Below, piece after piece: positions 11,601 through 25,802 of a stretch of DNA of 64,000 nucleotides. The position numbers and the translations under genes were made by a program. The notes beneath the pieces are model-generated. The model made no database searches. It saw only the letters and a list, made by a program, of their open reading frames with translations, and was not told the DNA's origin. The stretch is taken from positions 26,682 to 90,681 of the forward strand of contig JAEOAD010001086.1 of assembly GCA_036365145.1 (NCBI GenBank), given 5' to 3'. Source of the DNA: Orientallactaga sibirica. Taxonomy: Eukaryota; Chordata; Mammalia; Rodentia; Dipodidae. Numbering within the stretch: position 1 is the first letter of the stretch; each line of letters starts with the position of its first letter.

Positions 11601-14600
11601 AGTTTGTTTATAAAAGAAACATCTTCATTGCCGAAAACTGTACTGTGTGAAATAAGTTAGTTCGGTTCTAGGAATCAGTTGCTTTCCTACGAAGAAAGTT
11701 TAGTGCAGCAACTTCAAACCTTCCTTGTTTGTGTAGTCTAACAAGATGTACAACTTAGCAGTTTCACTTCATTTGTAAAGTAGTTTGTTTAGAAAACAAA
11801 CATCTTCATTGCCGAACACTGTACTGTGTGAAATAAGCTAGTTCCGTTCTAGGAATCAGTTGCTTTCCTACGAAGAAGGTTTAGTGCAGCAAGTTCAAAC
11901 TTTTCTGGTTAGCATAATCTAACAAGATGTAGAACTTAGTAGTTTCACTTCATTTCTAAAGCAGTTTGTTTAGAAAACATACATCTTCAGTGCCGAAATC
12001 TGTACTGTGTGTAATAAGTTAGTTCAGTTCTAGGAATCAGTTGCTTTCCTACGAAGAAGATTTAGTGCAGCAACTTCAAACCTTCCTTGTAACAAGATGT
12101 ACATCTTAGCAGTTTCGCTTCATTTGTAAAGTAGTTTGTTTAGAAAACAAACATCTTCATTGCCGAACACTGTACTGTGTGAAATAAGTTAGTTCGGTTC
12201 TAGGAATCAGATGCTTTCCTACGAAGAAGGTTTAGTCCAGCAACTTGAAACCTTCCTTGTTTGTGTAGTCTAACAAGATGTACAACTTACTAGTTTCGCT
12301 TCATTTGTAAAGTAGTTTGTTTAGAAAACAAACATAGTCATTACCGAACATTGTACTGGGTGAAATAAGCTAGTTCGGTTCCAGGAATCAGTTGCTTTCC
12401 TACGAAAAAAGTTTAGTGCAATAAGTTCAAACGTTTCTACCTAATGTAATCTAAGAAGATGTACAAATTAGTAGTTTCGCTTCATTTCTAAAGCAGTTCG
12501 TTTACAAAACATACATCTTCATTGGCGACACTGTACTGTGTGAAGTAAGCTAGTTCGGTTCTAGGAATCAGTTCCTTTCCTACGAAGAAGGTTTAGTGCA
12601 GCAAGGTCAAACTTTTCTAGTTAGTGTTATGTAACAAGATGTACACTTACTTGATTCGCTTCATATCTAAAGTAGTTTGTTTCAAAAACAAAATTTTCAT
12701 TGCCGAAAACTGTACTGTGTGAAATAAGTTATTTCGATTCTAAGAATCAGTTGCTTTCCTACGAAGAAGGTTTAATGCAGCCACTTCAAACCTTCCTCGT
12801 TTGTGTAGTCTAACAAGATGTACAACTTACTAGTTTCGTTTCATTTCTAAAATTGTTTGTTTAGAAAACAAACATCTTCATTGCCCAACACTGTACTGTG
12901 TGAAATAAGCTAGTTCGATTCTAGGAATCAGTTGCTTTCCTACGAAGAAGGTTTAGTGCAGCAAGTTCAAACTTTTCTAGTTAGTGTAGTCTAACAAGAT
13001 GTACAACTTAGTTGTTTCACTTCATTTCTAAAGAAGTTTGTTTAGTAAACATATCTTCATTGCGAAAACTGTACTGTGTGAAATAAGTTAGTTTGCTTTT
13101 AGGAATCAGTTGCTTTCCTACGAAGAAGGTTTAGTGCAGCAACTTCAAACATTTCTAGTTAGTGTAATCTAAGAATATGTACAACTTACTAGTTTCGCTT
13201 CATTTCTAAAGCAGTTTGTTTAGAAAACATACATCTTCATTGCCAAAAACTGTACTGTGTGAAATAAGTTAGTTCGGTTCTAGGAATCAGTTGCTTTCCT
13301 GAAGAAAGTTTAGTGCAGCAACTTCAAATCTTCCTTGTTTGTGTAGTATAAAAGATGTACAACTTACTAGTTTCGCTTCATTTCTAAAGTTGTTTGTTTA
13401 GAAAACCAACTTCTTCATTGCCGAACACTGTACTGTGTGAAATAAGCTAGTTCGGTTCTAGGAATCAGTTTCTTTCCTACGAAGAAGGTTTAGTCCAGCA
13501 ACTTCAAACTTTTCTAGATAGTGTAGTGTAACAAGATGTACAACTTAGTAGTTCCACTTCATTTCTAAAGCAGTTTGTTTAGAAAACATACATCTTCATT
13601 GCTGAAAATTGTACTGTGTGAAATAAGTTAGTTTGGTTCTAAGAATCAGTTGCTTTCCTACAAAGAAGGTTTAGTGCAGCAACTTGAAACCTTCCTTGTT
13701 TGTGTAGTCTAACAAGATGTACAACTTACTAGTTTCGCTTCATTTGTAAAGTAGTTGGTTTAGAAAACAAACATCTTCATTGCGAACACTGTACTGGGTG
13801 AAATAAGCTAGTTCGGTTCTAGGAATCAGTTGCTTTCCTACGAAGAAGGTTTAGTGCAGTAAGTTCAAACATTTCTATTTAGTGTAATCTAAGGAAGATG
13901 TACAAATTAGTAGTTTCGCTTCATTTCTAAAGCAGTTGGTTTAGAAAACATACATCTTCATTGGAGACACTGTACTGTGTGAAGTAAGCTAGTTCGGTTC
14001 AAGGAATCAGTTGCTTTCCTACAAAGAAAGTTTTGTGCAGCAAGTTCAAACCTTCCTTGTTTGTGTAGTCTAAAAAGATGTACAACTTACTAGTTTCGCT
14101 TCATTTCTAAAGTAGTTTCTTTAGAAAACTAACATCTTCATTGCCCTACACTGTACTGGGTGAAATAAGCTAGTTCGGTTCTAGGAATCAGTTCCTTTCC
14201 TCCGAAGATGGTTTAGTGCAGCAAGTTCAAACATTTCTAGTTAGTGTAATCTAACAAGATGTACAATTTAAGAGTTTCACTTCATTTCTAAATCAGTTTC
14301 TTTAGAAAACATACATCTTCATTGCGAACACTGTTCTGTGTGAAATAAGTTAATTCGGTTCTAGGAATCAGTTGCTTTCCTACGAATAAGATTTAGTGCA
14401 GCAAATTTAAACCTTTCTGTTTGTGTAGTCTAACAAGATGTACATCTTAGCCATTTAGCTTCATTTGTAAAGTAGTTTGTTTAGAAAACAAACATCTTCA
14501 TTGCCTAACACTGTACTGTGTGAAATAAGCTAGTTCGGTTCTAGGAATCAGTTGCTTTCCTACGAAGAAGGTTTAGTGCAGCAACTTGAAACCTTCCTTG

Positions 14601-17600
14601 CTTGTGTAGTGTAACAAGATGTACAACTTACTAGTTTCCCTTCATTTGTAAGGTAGTTTGTTTAGAAAAGAAACATCTTCATTGCGAACACTGTACTGTG
14701 TGAAATAAGCTCGTTCGGTTCTAGGAATAAGTTGGTTTCCTACGAAGTAGGTTTAGTGCAGCAAGTTCAACCTTTTCTAGTTAGTGTAATCTAACAAGAT
14801 GTACAACATACTAGATTCGCTTCATAACAAAAGTAGTTTCTTTCAAAAACAAACATCTTCATTGCCAAAAACTGTACTGTGTGAAATAAGTTAGTTCGGT
14901 TCAAGGAATCAGTTGCTTTCCTACGAAGAATATTTAGTGCAGCAACTTCAAACCTTCCTTGTTTGTGTAGTCTAACAAGATGTACATCTTAGCAGTTTCG
15001 CTTCATTTTTAAAGTAGTATGTTTAGAAAAGAAACATCTTCATTGCGAACACTGTACTGTGTGAAATAAGCTAGTTCAATTCCAAGAATCAGTTGCTTTC
15101 CTAAGAAGAAGGTTTAGTGCAGCAAGTTCAAACTTTTCTAGTTAGTGTAGTCTAACAAGATGTACAACTTAGTAGTTTCACTTCATTTCTAAAGCAGTTT
15201 GTTTAGAAAACATACATCTTCATTGCCTAAAAACTGTACTGTGTGAAATAAGTTAGTTCGGTTCTAGGAATCAGTTGCTTTCCTACGAAGAGGTTTAGTG
15301 CAGCAAGTTCAAACATTTCTAGTTACTGTAATCTAACAAGATGTACAACTTACTAGTTTCGCTTCATTTGTAAAGTAGTTTGTTTAGAAAAAAACATCTT
15401 CATTGCGAACACTGTACTGTGTGAAATAAGTTAGTTCGGTTCTAGGAATCAGTTGCTTTCCTACGAAGAAGGTTTAGTGCAATAAGTTCAAACATTTCTA
15501 GTTAGTGTAATCTAAGAAGATGAACAAATTAGTAGTATCTCTTCATTTCTAAAGTTGTTTGTTTAGAAAACAAACATCTTCATTGCCGAAAACTGTACTG
15601 TGTGAAATAAGTTAGTTCGGTTCTAGGAATCATTTGCTTTCCTACGAAGAAGGTTTAGTGCAGCAAGTTCAATCTTTTCTAGTTAGTGTAATCTAACAAG
15701 ATGTACAACATACTAGATTTGCTTCATATCTAAAGTAGTTTCTTTCAAAAAGAAACATCTTCTTTGCCAAAAACTGTACTGTGTGAAGTGTTACTTTGGT
15801 TCTAGGAATCAGTTGCTTTCCTCCGAAGAAGGTTTAGTGCAGCAACTTGAAACCTTCCCTGTTTGTGTAGTCTAACAAGATGTACAACTTACTAGTTTGG
15901 CTTCATTTGTAAAGTAGTTTGTTTAGAAAACAAACATCGTCATTGCCGAACACTGTACTGTGTGAAATAAGCTAGTTCGGTTCTAGGAATCAGTTGCTTT
16001 CCTACGAAGAAGGTTTAGTGCAATAAGTTCAAACATTTCTAGTTAGTGTAATCTAAGAAGATGTACAAATTAGTAGTTTCGTATCATTTCTAAAGCAGTT
16101 GGTTTAGAAAAACATACATCTTCATTGGCGACACTGTACTGTGTGAAGCAAGCTAGTTCGGTTCTAGGAATCAGTTCCTTTCCTACGAAGAAGGTTTAGT
16201 GCAGCAAGTTCAAACTTTTCTAGTTAGTGTAATCTAACAAGATGTACACTTACTTGATTCGCTTCATATCTAAAGTATTTTGTTTCAAAAACAAAATCTT
16301 CATTGCCAAAAACTGTACTGTGTGAAATAAGCTAGTTCGGTTCTAGGAATCAGTTGCTTTAAAACGAAGAAAGTTTTGTGCAGCCACTTCAAACCTTCCT
16401 TGTTTGTGTAGTCTAACAAGATGTACAACTTACTAGTTTCGCTTCATTTCTAAAGCAGTTTCTTTAGAAAACAAACATCTTCATTGCCGAACACTGTACT
16501 GGGTGAAATAACCTAGTTAGGTTCTAGGAATCAGTTCCTTTCCTCCGAAGAAAGTTTAGTGCAGCAAGTTGAAACATTTCTAGTTAGTGTAATCTAACAA
16601 GATGTACAACTTAGTAGTTTCACTTCATTTCTAAAGCAGTTTGTTTAGAAAACATACATCTTCATTGCCGAAAACTGTACTGTGTGAAATAAGTTAGTTC
16701 GGTTCTAGGAATCAGTTGCTTTCCTACAAAGAAGGTTTAGTTAAGCAACTTCAAAACTTCCTTGTTTGTGTATTATAACAAGATGTACAACTTACTAGTG
16801 TCGCTTCATTTCTAAAGTAGTTTGTTTCGAAAACAAACATCTTCATTGCCAATAACTGTACTGTGTGAAATAAGTTAGTTCGGTTCTGGGAATCAGTTGC
16901 TTTCCTACAAAGAAGATTTAGTGCAGCAACTTCAAACCTTCCTTGCTTGTGTTATCTAACAAGATGTAGAACTTACTAGTTTCTCTTCATTTGTAAAGTA
17001 GTTTGTTTAGAAAACAAATATCTTCATTGCGGAACACTGTACTGTGTGAAATAAGCCAGTTCGGTATTAGGAATCAGTTGCTTTCCTACGAAAAGGTTTA
17101 GTGCAGCAAGTTCAAACTTTTCTAGTAAGTGTTATCTAACAAGATGTACACTTACTTGATTCGCTTCATATCTAAAGGAGTTTGTTTCAAAAACAAAATC
17201 TTCATTGCCGATAACTGTACTGTGTGAAATAGGTTAGTTCGGTTCTAGGAATCAGTTGAAATCCTACGAAGAAGGTTAAGTGCAGCAACTTGAAACCTTC
17301 CTTGTTTGTGTAGTCTAACAAGGTGTACAACTTACTAGTTTCGCTTCATTTGTAAAGTAGTTTGTTTAGAAAACAAACATCTTCATTGCCTAACACTGTA
17401 CCGTGTGAAATAAGCTAGTTCCGTTCTAGGAATCAGTTCCTTTCCTCCGAAGAAGGTTTAGTGCAGCAAGTTCAAACATTTCTAGTTGGTGTAATCTAAC
17501 AAGATGTACAACTTAGTAATTTCACTTCATTTCTAAAGCAGTTTGTTTATAAAACATACATCTTCATTGCGAAAACTGTACTGTGTGAAATAAGTTATTT

Positions 17601-20600
17601 GAGTTGTAGGAATCCCTTGCTTTCCTACGAAGAAGGTTTAGTGCAGCAACTTCAAACATTTCTAGTTAGTGTAATCTAAGAAGATGTACAAATTAGTAGT
17701 ATCGCTTCATTTCTAAAGCTGTTTGTTTAGAAAAGAAACATCTTCATTGCCGAAAACTGTACTGTGTGAAATAAGCTAGTTCGGTTCTAGGAATTATTTG
17801 CTTTCCTGAAGTAGGTTTAGTGCAGCAACTTCAAACCTTCCTTGATTGTGTAGTCTAAGAAGATGTACAACTTACTAGTTTCACTTCATTTCTAAAGTAG
17901 TTTCTTTAGAAAACAAACATCTTTATTGCCGAACTGTGTACTGTGTGAAATAAGCTAGTTAGGTTCTAGGAATCAGTTGCTTTCCTACGAAGAAGGTTTA
18001 GTGCAGCAAGTTCAATCTTTTCTAGTTAGTGTAATCTAACAAGATGTACAACATACTAGATTCGCTTCATATCTACAGTAGTTTCTTTCAAAAACATACA
18101 TCTTCATTGCCAAAAACTGTACTGTCTGAAATAAGTTAGTTCAGTTCCAGGATTCAGTTGCTTTCCTACGAAGAAGGTTTAGTTTAGCAACTTCAAAACT
18201 TCCTTGTTTGTGTAGTATAACAAGATGTACAACTTACTAGTTTCGCTTCATTTCTAAAGGAGTTTGTTGAGAAAACAAACATCTTCATTGCCGATAACTG
18301 TACTGTGTGAAACAAGTTAGTTCGGTTCTAGGAATCAGTTGATTTCCTACAAAGAAGATTTAGTGCAGCAACTTCAAACCTTCCTAGCTTGTGTAGAATA
18401 ACAAGATGTACAACTTAGCAATTTCGCTTCATTTGTGAAGTAGTTTGTTTAGCAAACAAACATCTTCATTGCCGAACACTGTACTGTGTGAAATAAGCTA
18501 GTTCGATTCTAGGAATCAGTTGCTTTCCTACGAAGAAGGTTTAGTGCAGCAAGTTCAAACTTTTCTAGTTAGTGTAATCTAACAATTTCTACAACTTAGT
18601 AGTTTCACTTCATTTCTAAAGCAGTTTGTTTAGAAAACATACATCTTCATTCCCGAAAACTGTACTGTGTGAAATAAGTTAGGATTGGGTTGTAGGAATC
18701 AGTTGCTTTCCTCTACGAAGAATGTTTAGTGCAGCAAGTTCAAACATTTCTAGCCAGTGTAATCTAACAAGATGTACAACTTAGTAGTTTCACTTCATTT
18801 CTATAGTAGTTTTTTTAGAAAACAAACATCTTCATTTCCGAACACTGTACTGTGTGAAATAAGCTCGTTCGGTCCTAGGAATCAGTTGCTTTCCCTACGA
18901 AGAAGGTTAAGTGCAGCAACTTGAAACCTTCCTTGTTTGTGTAGTCTAACAAGATATACAACTTACTAGTTTCGCTTCATTTGTAAAGTAGTTTGTTTAG
19001 AAAACAAACATCTTCATTGCCGAAAACTGTACTATTTGAAATGAGCTAGTTCGATTCTAGGAATCAGTTGCTTTCTTACGAAGAAGGTTTAGTGCAGCAA
19101 GTTCAAACTTTTCTAGTTAGTGTAGTCTAACAAGATGTACAACTTAGTAGTTTCACTTCATTTCTAAAGTAGTTTGTTTAGAAAACATACATCTTCATTG
19201 CCGAAAACTGTACTGTGTAAAATAAGCTACTTCGGTTCTAGGAAATAGTTGCTTTCCTACAAACAAGGTTTAGTGCAGCAAGTTCAAACTTTTCTAGGTA
19301 GTGTAATCTAACAAGATGTACCACTTAGTTCTTTCACTTCATTTCTAAAGCAATTTGTTTAGAAAACATACATCTTCATTGCCAAAAACTCTACTGTGTG
19401 AAATAAGTTAGTTCGGTTCTAGGAATCAGTTGCTTTCCTACGAAGAAGGTTTAGTGCAGCAAGTTCAAACATTTCTAGTTAGTGTAATCTAACAAGGTGT
19501 TCAACGTAGTAGTTTCACTTCATTTCTAAAGGAGTTTGTTTAGAAAACAAACATCTTCATTGCCGAACACTGTACTGTGTGAAATAAGCTCGTTCGGTCC
19601 TAGGAATCAGTTGCTTTCCTACGAAGAAGGTTTAGTGAAGCAAGTTCAAACTTTTCTAGTTAGTGTAATCTAACCAGATGTACAACATACTAGATTTGCT
19701 TCATACCTAAAGTAGTTTGTTTAGAAACAAACATCTTCATTGCCGAAAACTGTACTGTTTGAAATAAGTTAGTTCGGTACTAGGAATCAGTTGCTTTCCT
19801 ACGAAGAAAGTTTAGTGCAACAACTTCAAACCTTCCTTGTTTTTGTAGTCTAACAAGAATTACATCTTAGCAGTTTCATTTCATTTGTAAAGTAGTTTGT
19901 TTAGAAAACAAACATCTTCAATGCCGAAAACTGTACTGTTTGAAATAAGCTAGTTCGATTCTAGGAATCAGTTGCTTTCCTACGAAGAAGGTTTAGTGCA
20001 GCAAGTTCAAACTTTTCTAGTTAGTGTAGTCTAACAAGATGTACAACTTAGTACTTTCACTTCATTTCTAAAGCAGTTTGTTTATAAAACATATATCTTC
20101 ATTGCCGAAAACTGTACTGTGTGAAATAAGTTATTTCGGTTGTAGAAATCAGTTGCTTTCCTACGAAGAAGGTTTAGTGCAGCAACTTCAAACATTTCTA
20201 GTTAGTGTAATCTAAGAAGATGTACAAATTGGTAGTATCACTTCATTTCTAAAGTTGTTTGTTTAGAAAACAAACATCTTCATTGCCGAACACTGTACTG
20301 TGTGAAATAAGCTAGTTCCGTTCTAGGAATGATGTGCTTTCCTACGAAGAAGGTTTAGTGCAGCATCTTGAAACCTTCCTTGATTGTGTAGTCTAACAAG
20401 ATGTACAACTTACAAGTTTCGCTTCATTTCTAAAGTAGTTTCTTTAGAAAACAAACATCTTCATTGCCGAACACTGTACTGTGTGAAATAAGTTAGTTCG
20501 GTTCTAGGAATCAGTTGCTTTCCTACGGAGAAGGTTTAGTGCCGCAAGTTCAATCTTTTCTAGTTAGTGTAATCTAACAAGATGTACAACATACTAGATT

Positions 20601-23600
20601 TGCTTCATATCTAAAGCAGTTTCTTTCAAAAACAAATATCTTCATTGCCGAAAACTGTACTGTGTGAAATAAGTTAGTTCGGTTCTAGGATTCAGTTGCT
20701 TTCCTATGAAGAAGGTTTAGTGCAGCAACTTGAAACCTTCCTTGTTTGTGTAGCCTAACAAGATGTACAACGTACTAGTTTCGCTTCATTTGTAAAGTAG
20801 TTTGTTTAGAAAACAAACATCATCATTGCCGAACACTGTACTGTGTGAAATAACCTAGTTCGGATCTAGGAATCAGTTGCTTTCCTACGAAGAAAGTTTT
20901 GTGCAGCAACTTCAAACCTTCCTTGTTTGTGTAGTCATAAAGATGTACAATGTACTAGCTTCGGTTCATTTCTAAAGTAGTTTGTTTAGAAAACAAACAT
21001 CTGCATTGCCGAACACTGTACTGGGTGAAATAAGATAGTTCGGTTCTAGGAATCAGTTCCTTTCCTCCGAAGAAGGTTTAGTTCCGCAACTTCAAAACTT
21101 CCTTGTTTGTGTAGTATAACAAGATGTACAACTTACTAGTTTCGCTTCATTTCTAAAGTAGTTTGTTTAGAAAACAAACATCTTCATTGCCGATAACTTT
21201 ACTGTGTGAAATAAGTTAGTTCGGTTCTAGGAATCAGTTGCTTTCCTACAAAGAAGATTTAGTGCAGCAATTTCAAACCTCCCTTGCTTGTGTAGTATAA
21301 CAAGATGTACAACTTAGTAGTTTCACTTCATTTCTAAGGTAGTTTGTTTAGAAAACAAACATCTTCATTTCCGAACACTGTACTGTGTGAAATAAGCTCG
21401 TTCGTTCCTAGGAATCAGTTTCTTTCCAACGAAGAAGGTTTATTGCAGCAAGTTCAAACTTTTCTAGTTAGTGTAATCTAACAAGATGTACACCATACTA
21501 GATTTGCTTCATATCTAAAGTAGTTTGTTTAGAAAACAAACATCTTCATTGCCGAAAACTGTACTGTGTCAAATAAGTTAGTTCTGTTCTAGGAATCAGT
21601 TGCTTTCCTACGAAGAAAGTGTAGTGCAGTAACTTCAAACCTTCCTTGTTTGTGTAGTCTAACAATATGTACAACTTAGCAGTTTCGCTTCATTTGTAAA
21701 GTAGTTTGTTTAGAAAACAAACATCTTCATTGCCGAATACTGTACTGTGTGAAATAAGCTAGTTCGGTTCTAGGAATCAGTTGCTTTCCTACAGAAGAAG
21801 GTTGACTGCAGCAACTTCAAACCTTCCTCGTTTGTGTAGTCTAACAAGATGTACAACTTACTAGTTTCGCTCCATTTCTAAAGTTGTTTGTTTAGAAAAC
21901 AAACATCTTCCTTGCCGAACACTGTACTATGTGAAATAAGCTCGTTCGGTTCTAGAAATCAGTTGCTTTCGTACGAAGAAGGTTTAGTGCACCTAGTTCA
22001 AACTTTTCTAGTTAGTGTAGTCTAACAAGATATACAACTTACTAGTTTCGCTCCATTTCTAAAGTTGTTTGTTTAGAAAACAAACATCTTCATTGCCGAA
22101 CACTGTACTATGTGAAATAAGCTCGTTCGGTTCTAGGAATCAGTTGCTTTCCTACGAAGAAGGTTTAGTGCACCAAGTTCAAACTTTTCTAGTTAGTGTA
22201 GTCTAACAAGATGTACAACTTAGTAATTTCACTTCATTTCTAAAGCAGTATGTTCAGAAAACATACATCTTCATTGCCGAAAACTGTACTGTGTGAAATA
22301 AGTTAGTTCGGTTCTAGGAATCAGTTGCTTTCCTACGAAGAAAGTTTAGTGCAGCAACTTCAAACCTTCTTTGTTTGTGCAGTATAACAAGATGTACAAC
22401 TTACTAATTTCGCTTCAGTTCTAAAGTAGTTTGTTTTAGAAAACAAACATCTTCATTGCCGAACACTGTACTGTGTGAAATAAGCTCGTTCGGTCCTAGG
22501 AATCAGTTGCTTTCCTACCAAGAAGGTTTAGTGCAGCAAGTTCAAACATTTCTAGTTAGTGTAATCTAACAAGATGTACAACATACTAGATTTGCTTTAT
22601 ATCTAAAGTAGTTTCTTTCAAAAACAAACATCTTCATTGCCAAAAACTGTACTGTGTGAAATAAGTTAGTTTGGTTCCAGGAATCAGTTGCTTTCCTACG
22701 AAGAAAGTTTAGTGCAGCAACTTCAAACCTTCCTTGTTTTTGTAGTCTAACAAGGTGTACATCTTAGCAGTTTCGCTTCATTTGTAAAGTAGTTTGTTTA
22801 GAAAACAAACATCTTCATTGCCGAACACTGTACTGTGTGAAATAAGCTAGTTTGGTTCTAGGAATCAGTTGCTTTCCTACGAAGAATGTTTAGTGCAGCA
22901 AGTTCAAACTTTTATAGTTAGTGTAGTCTAACAAGATATACAACTTAGTTGTTTCACTTCATTTCTAAAGCAGTTTGTTTAGAAAACATACATCTTCATT
23001 GCCAAAAATTATACTGTGTGAAATAAGTTATTTCTGTTCTAGGAATCAGTTGCTTTCATACATAGAAGGTTTACTGCAGCAACTTCAAACCTTCCTCGTT
23101 TGTGTAGTCAAAAAACATGTACAACTTACTAGTTTCGCTCCATTTCTAAAGTTGTTTGTTTAGAAAACAAACATCTTCATTGGCGAACACTGTACTATGT
23201 GAAATAAGCTCGTTTGCTTGTAGGAATCAGTTCCTTTCCTACGAAGAAGGTTTAGTGCAGCAAGTTCAAACATTTCTAGTTAGTGTAATCTAACAAGATG
23301 TACAACTTAGTAGTTTCACTTCATTTCTAAAGTAGTTTGTTTAGAAAACAAATATCTTCATTGCCGAACACTGTACTGTGTGAAATAAGCTCGTTCGGTC
23401 CTAGGAATCAGTTGCTTACCTACGAAGAAGGTTAAGTGCAGCAAGTTCAAATTTTTCTAGTTAGTGTAATCTAACAAGATGTACAACATACTAGATTTGC
23501 TTCATAACTAAAGTACTTTGCTTAAAAAACAACATCTTCATTGCCCAAAACTGTACTGTGTGAAATAAGTTAGTTTGGTTCTAGGATTCAGTTGCTTTCC

Positions 23601-25349
23601 TACGAAGAAAGTTTAGTGCACCAACTTCAAACCTTCCTTGTTTGTGTAGTCTAACAAGATGTACATCTTAGCAGTTTCGATTCATTTGTATAAGTAGTTT
23701 GTTTAGAAAAAAAACATCTTCATTGCTGAACACTGTACTGTGTGAAATAAGCTCGTTCGGTTCTAGGAATCAGTTCCTTTCATCCGAAGAAGGTTTAGTG
23801 CAGCAAGTTCAAACTTTTCTAGATAGTGTAGTCTAACAAGATGTACAACTTAGTAGTTTCACTTCATTTCTAAAGCAGTTTGTTTAGAAAACATACGTCT
23901 TCATTCCCGAACACTGTACTGTGTGAAATAAGCTAGTTCGGTTCTAGGTATCAGTTGCTTTCCTACGAAGAAGGTTTAGTGTAGCAAGTTCAAACTTTTC
24001 TAGTTAGTGTAGTCTAACAAGATGTACAACTTAGTAGTTTCACTTCATTTCTAAAGCAGTTTGTTTAGAAAACATACATCTTCATTGCCGAAAACTGTAC
24101 TGTGTGAAATAAGTTAGTTTGGTTCTAGGAATCAGTTGCTTTCCTAAGAAGAAACTTTAGTGCAGCAACTTCAAACCTTCCTTGTTTGTGTAGTCCAACA
24201 AGATGTACAACTTACTAGTTTCGATTCATTTGTGAAGTAGTTGTTTAGAAAACAAACATCTTCATTGCCGAACACTGTACAGTGTGAAATAAGCTCGTTC
24301 GGTTCTAGGAATCAGTTGCTTTCCTATGAAGAAGCTTTAATGCAGCAAGTTCAAACTTTTCTAGTATGTGTAATCTAACAAGATGTACAACATACTAGAT
24401 TCGCTTCATATCTAAAGTAGTTTCTTTCAGAAACAAACATCTACATTGTCGAAAACTGTACTGTGTGAAATAAGTTAGTTTGGTTCTAGGAATCACTTGC
24501 TTTCCTACGAAGAAGGTTTAGTGCAGCAACTTGAAACCTTCCTTGTTTGTGTAGTCTAACAAGATGTACAACTGACTACTTTCGCTTCATTTGTAAAGTA
24601 GTTTGTTTAGAAAACAAACATCTTCATTGCCGAACACGGTACTGTGTGAAATAAGTTAGTTCGCTTCTAGGAATCAGTTGCTTTCCTACGAAGAAAATTT
24701 AGTGCAGCAACTTCAAACCTAGCTTGTTTGTGTAGTCTAACAAGATATACAACTTAGCAGTTTCACTTCATTTGTAAAGTAGTTTGTTTACAAAACAAAC
24801 ATCTTCATTGCCGAACACTGTACTGTGTGAAATAAGCTAGTTCGGTTCTAGGAATCAGTTGCTTTCCTACGAAGAAGGTTTAGTGCAGGAAGTTCAAACT
24901 TTTCTAGTTAGTGTAATCTAACAAGATGTACAACTTAGTAGTTTCACTTTATTTCTATAGCAGTTTTTTTAGAAAACATACATCTTCATTGCCGAACACT
25001 GTACTGTGTGAAATAAGTTAGTTTGGTTGTAGGAATCAGTTGCTTTCCTACGAAGAAGGTTTAGTGCAGCAACTTCAAACATTTCTAGTTAGTGTAATCT
25101 AAGAAGATGTACAAATTAGTAGTATGCTTCATTTCTAAAGTTTTTGTTTTGAAAACAGACATCTTCATTGCCGAACACTGTAGTGTGTGAAATAAGCTAG
25201 TTCGGTTCTAGGAATCATTTGCTTTTCTACGAAGAAGGTTTAGTGCAGCAACTTCAAACCTTCCTTGTTTGTGTAGTCTAACAAGATGTACAACTTACTA
25301 GTTTCGGTTCATTTCTAAAGTGTAGAGAGCTGCGAGGTGCCGCGCCTTA

Positions 25350-25358
25350 AAGATGGCG
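25350..25358 (+). promoter_or_regulatory. YY1-like motif AAGATGGCG in the solo LTR U3
   Basis: AAGATGGCG matches the YY1 core context and lies 30 bp inside the LTR, the position at which IAP-type LTRs carry an AAGATGGCGC element. The 3' LTR of the provirus keeps it (33376-33384 on the - strand). The 5' LTR has AAGCTGGCG instead, which destroys the ATGG core. Confidence 0.55.
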
Positions 25359-25544
25359 CTGGCTTCTGCCTTCCGTCTTCCCGATGGCGAGTGCTCTCCT
25401 GGATAAACAAGTCCTTATTTGGCTTGGGCCGTGATCTAGGCTTGCTTCCCCATATGTGGACCTATCTGCATTCACCACGTGGCACACCAGGGTTGGCTGT
25501 TCAAAGGCTTCTTAAGCTTTGGGCGAGCTTGTCCTGGGCGCGTT

Positions 25545-25776
25545 CAGTCAGTGAGTCAGTGAGGGAGTCAAGTAGTGAGTCTGTGGGAGTGAGCAGGCAG
25601 TCAGTGAGTGAGTCAGTGAGTGAGTCAGTGAGTGAGTCAGTGAGTGAGTCAGTGAGTGAGTGAGTGAGTGAGGCAGTCAGTCAGTGAGTGAGTCAGTGAG
25701 TCAGTGAGTGAGTGAGTGAGGCAGTCAGTCAGTGAGTGAGTCAGTGAGTGAGGCAGTCAGTCAGTCAGTCAGTCAG
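25545..25776 (+). repeat. GTCA/GTGA tetranucleotide tract inside the solo LTR
   Basis: About 230 bp of GTCA and GTGA units with occasional GGCA and GGGA. The proviral LTRs carry the same tract in the same U3 position, so it belongs to the LTR family and is not a later host microsatellite. Unit order differs between the three LTRs, as expected from slippage. Confidence 0.95.
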
Positions 25777-25796
25777 AAGATTGTTCAAGGTTCCTG

Positions 25797-25802
25797 AATA
25801 AA
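25797..25802 (+). terminator. Polyadenylation signal AATAAA of the solo LTR
   Basis: AATAAA lies 58 bp before the LTR end, after the tetranucleotide tract, marking the R region. The same hexamer is at the matching place in the proviral LTRs (- strand, 32933-32938 and 35652-35657). Confidence 0.8.

Larger units (their letters stand above)
1..25320 (+). repeat. Satellite array block 1, ~181-bp monomers, about 140 copies
   Basis: A conserved landmark (CTTCATTGCC) recurs at 8, 189, 370, 551 and 731 and so on through the block, giving a 180-181 bp period. All copies are in the same orientation. The monomer is AT-rich, with CpGs at fixed places (TGCCGAA, GTTCGG, TACGAAG, TTTCGCTT). Several forms alternate or mix. 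Form A has TTTTCTAGTTAGTGTA, ACTTAGTAGTTTCAC, CTAAAGCAG, AAACATACATC and GAAAACTG. Form B has CTTCCTTGTTTGTG, ACTTACTAGTTTCGC, TGTAAAGTAG, AAACAAACATC and GAACACTG. Form C has ACATACTAGATTCGC and TTTCTTTCAAAAAC. Form D has AAATTAGTAG, CAGTTGGTTT and GCGACACTG. There is no gene: stop codons occur in every frame, and 181 is not a multiple of three. I infer centromeric or pericentromeric satellite; I do not recognise it as a named family. Confidence 0.97.

Noticed and set aside
1..25320. tRNA, rRNA or other RNA genes in the array
   Set aside because: No cloverleaf, A/B box pair or known RNA sequence was seen; repeated motifs are explained by the satellite monomer.
25337..25663. 108-codon ORF in the solo LTR, with its shorter relatives at 33191-33397 and 35906-36112
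   Set aside because: It lies in the LTR U3 and runs into the GTCA/GTGA tract, giving a serine-glutamate-valine repeat. It recurs only because the LTR recurs.
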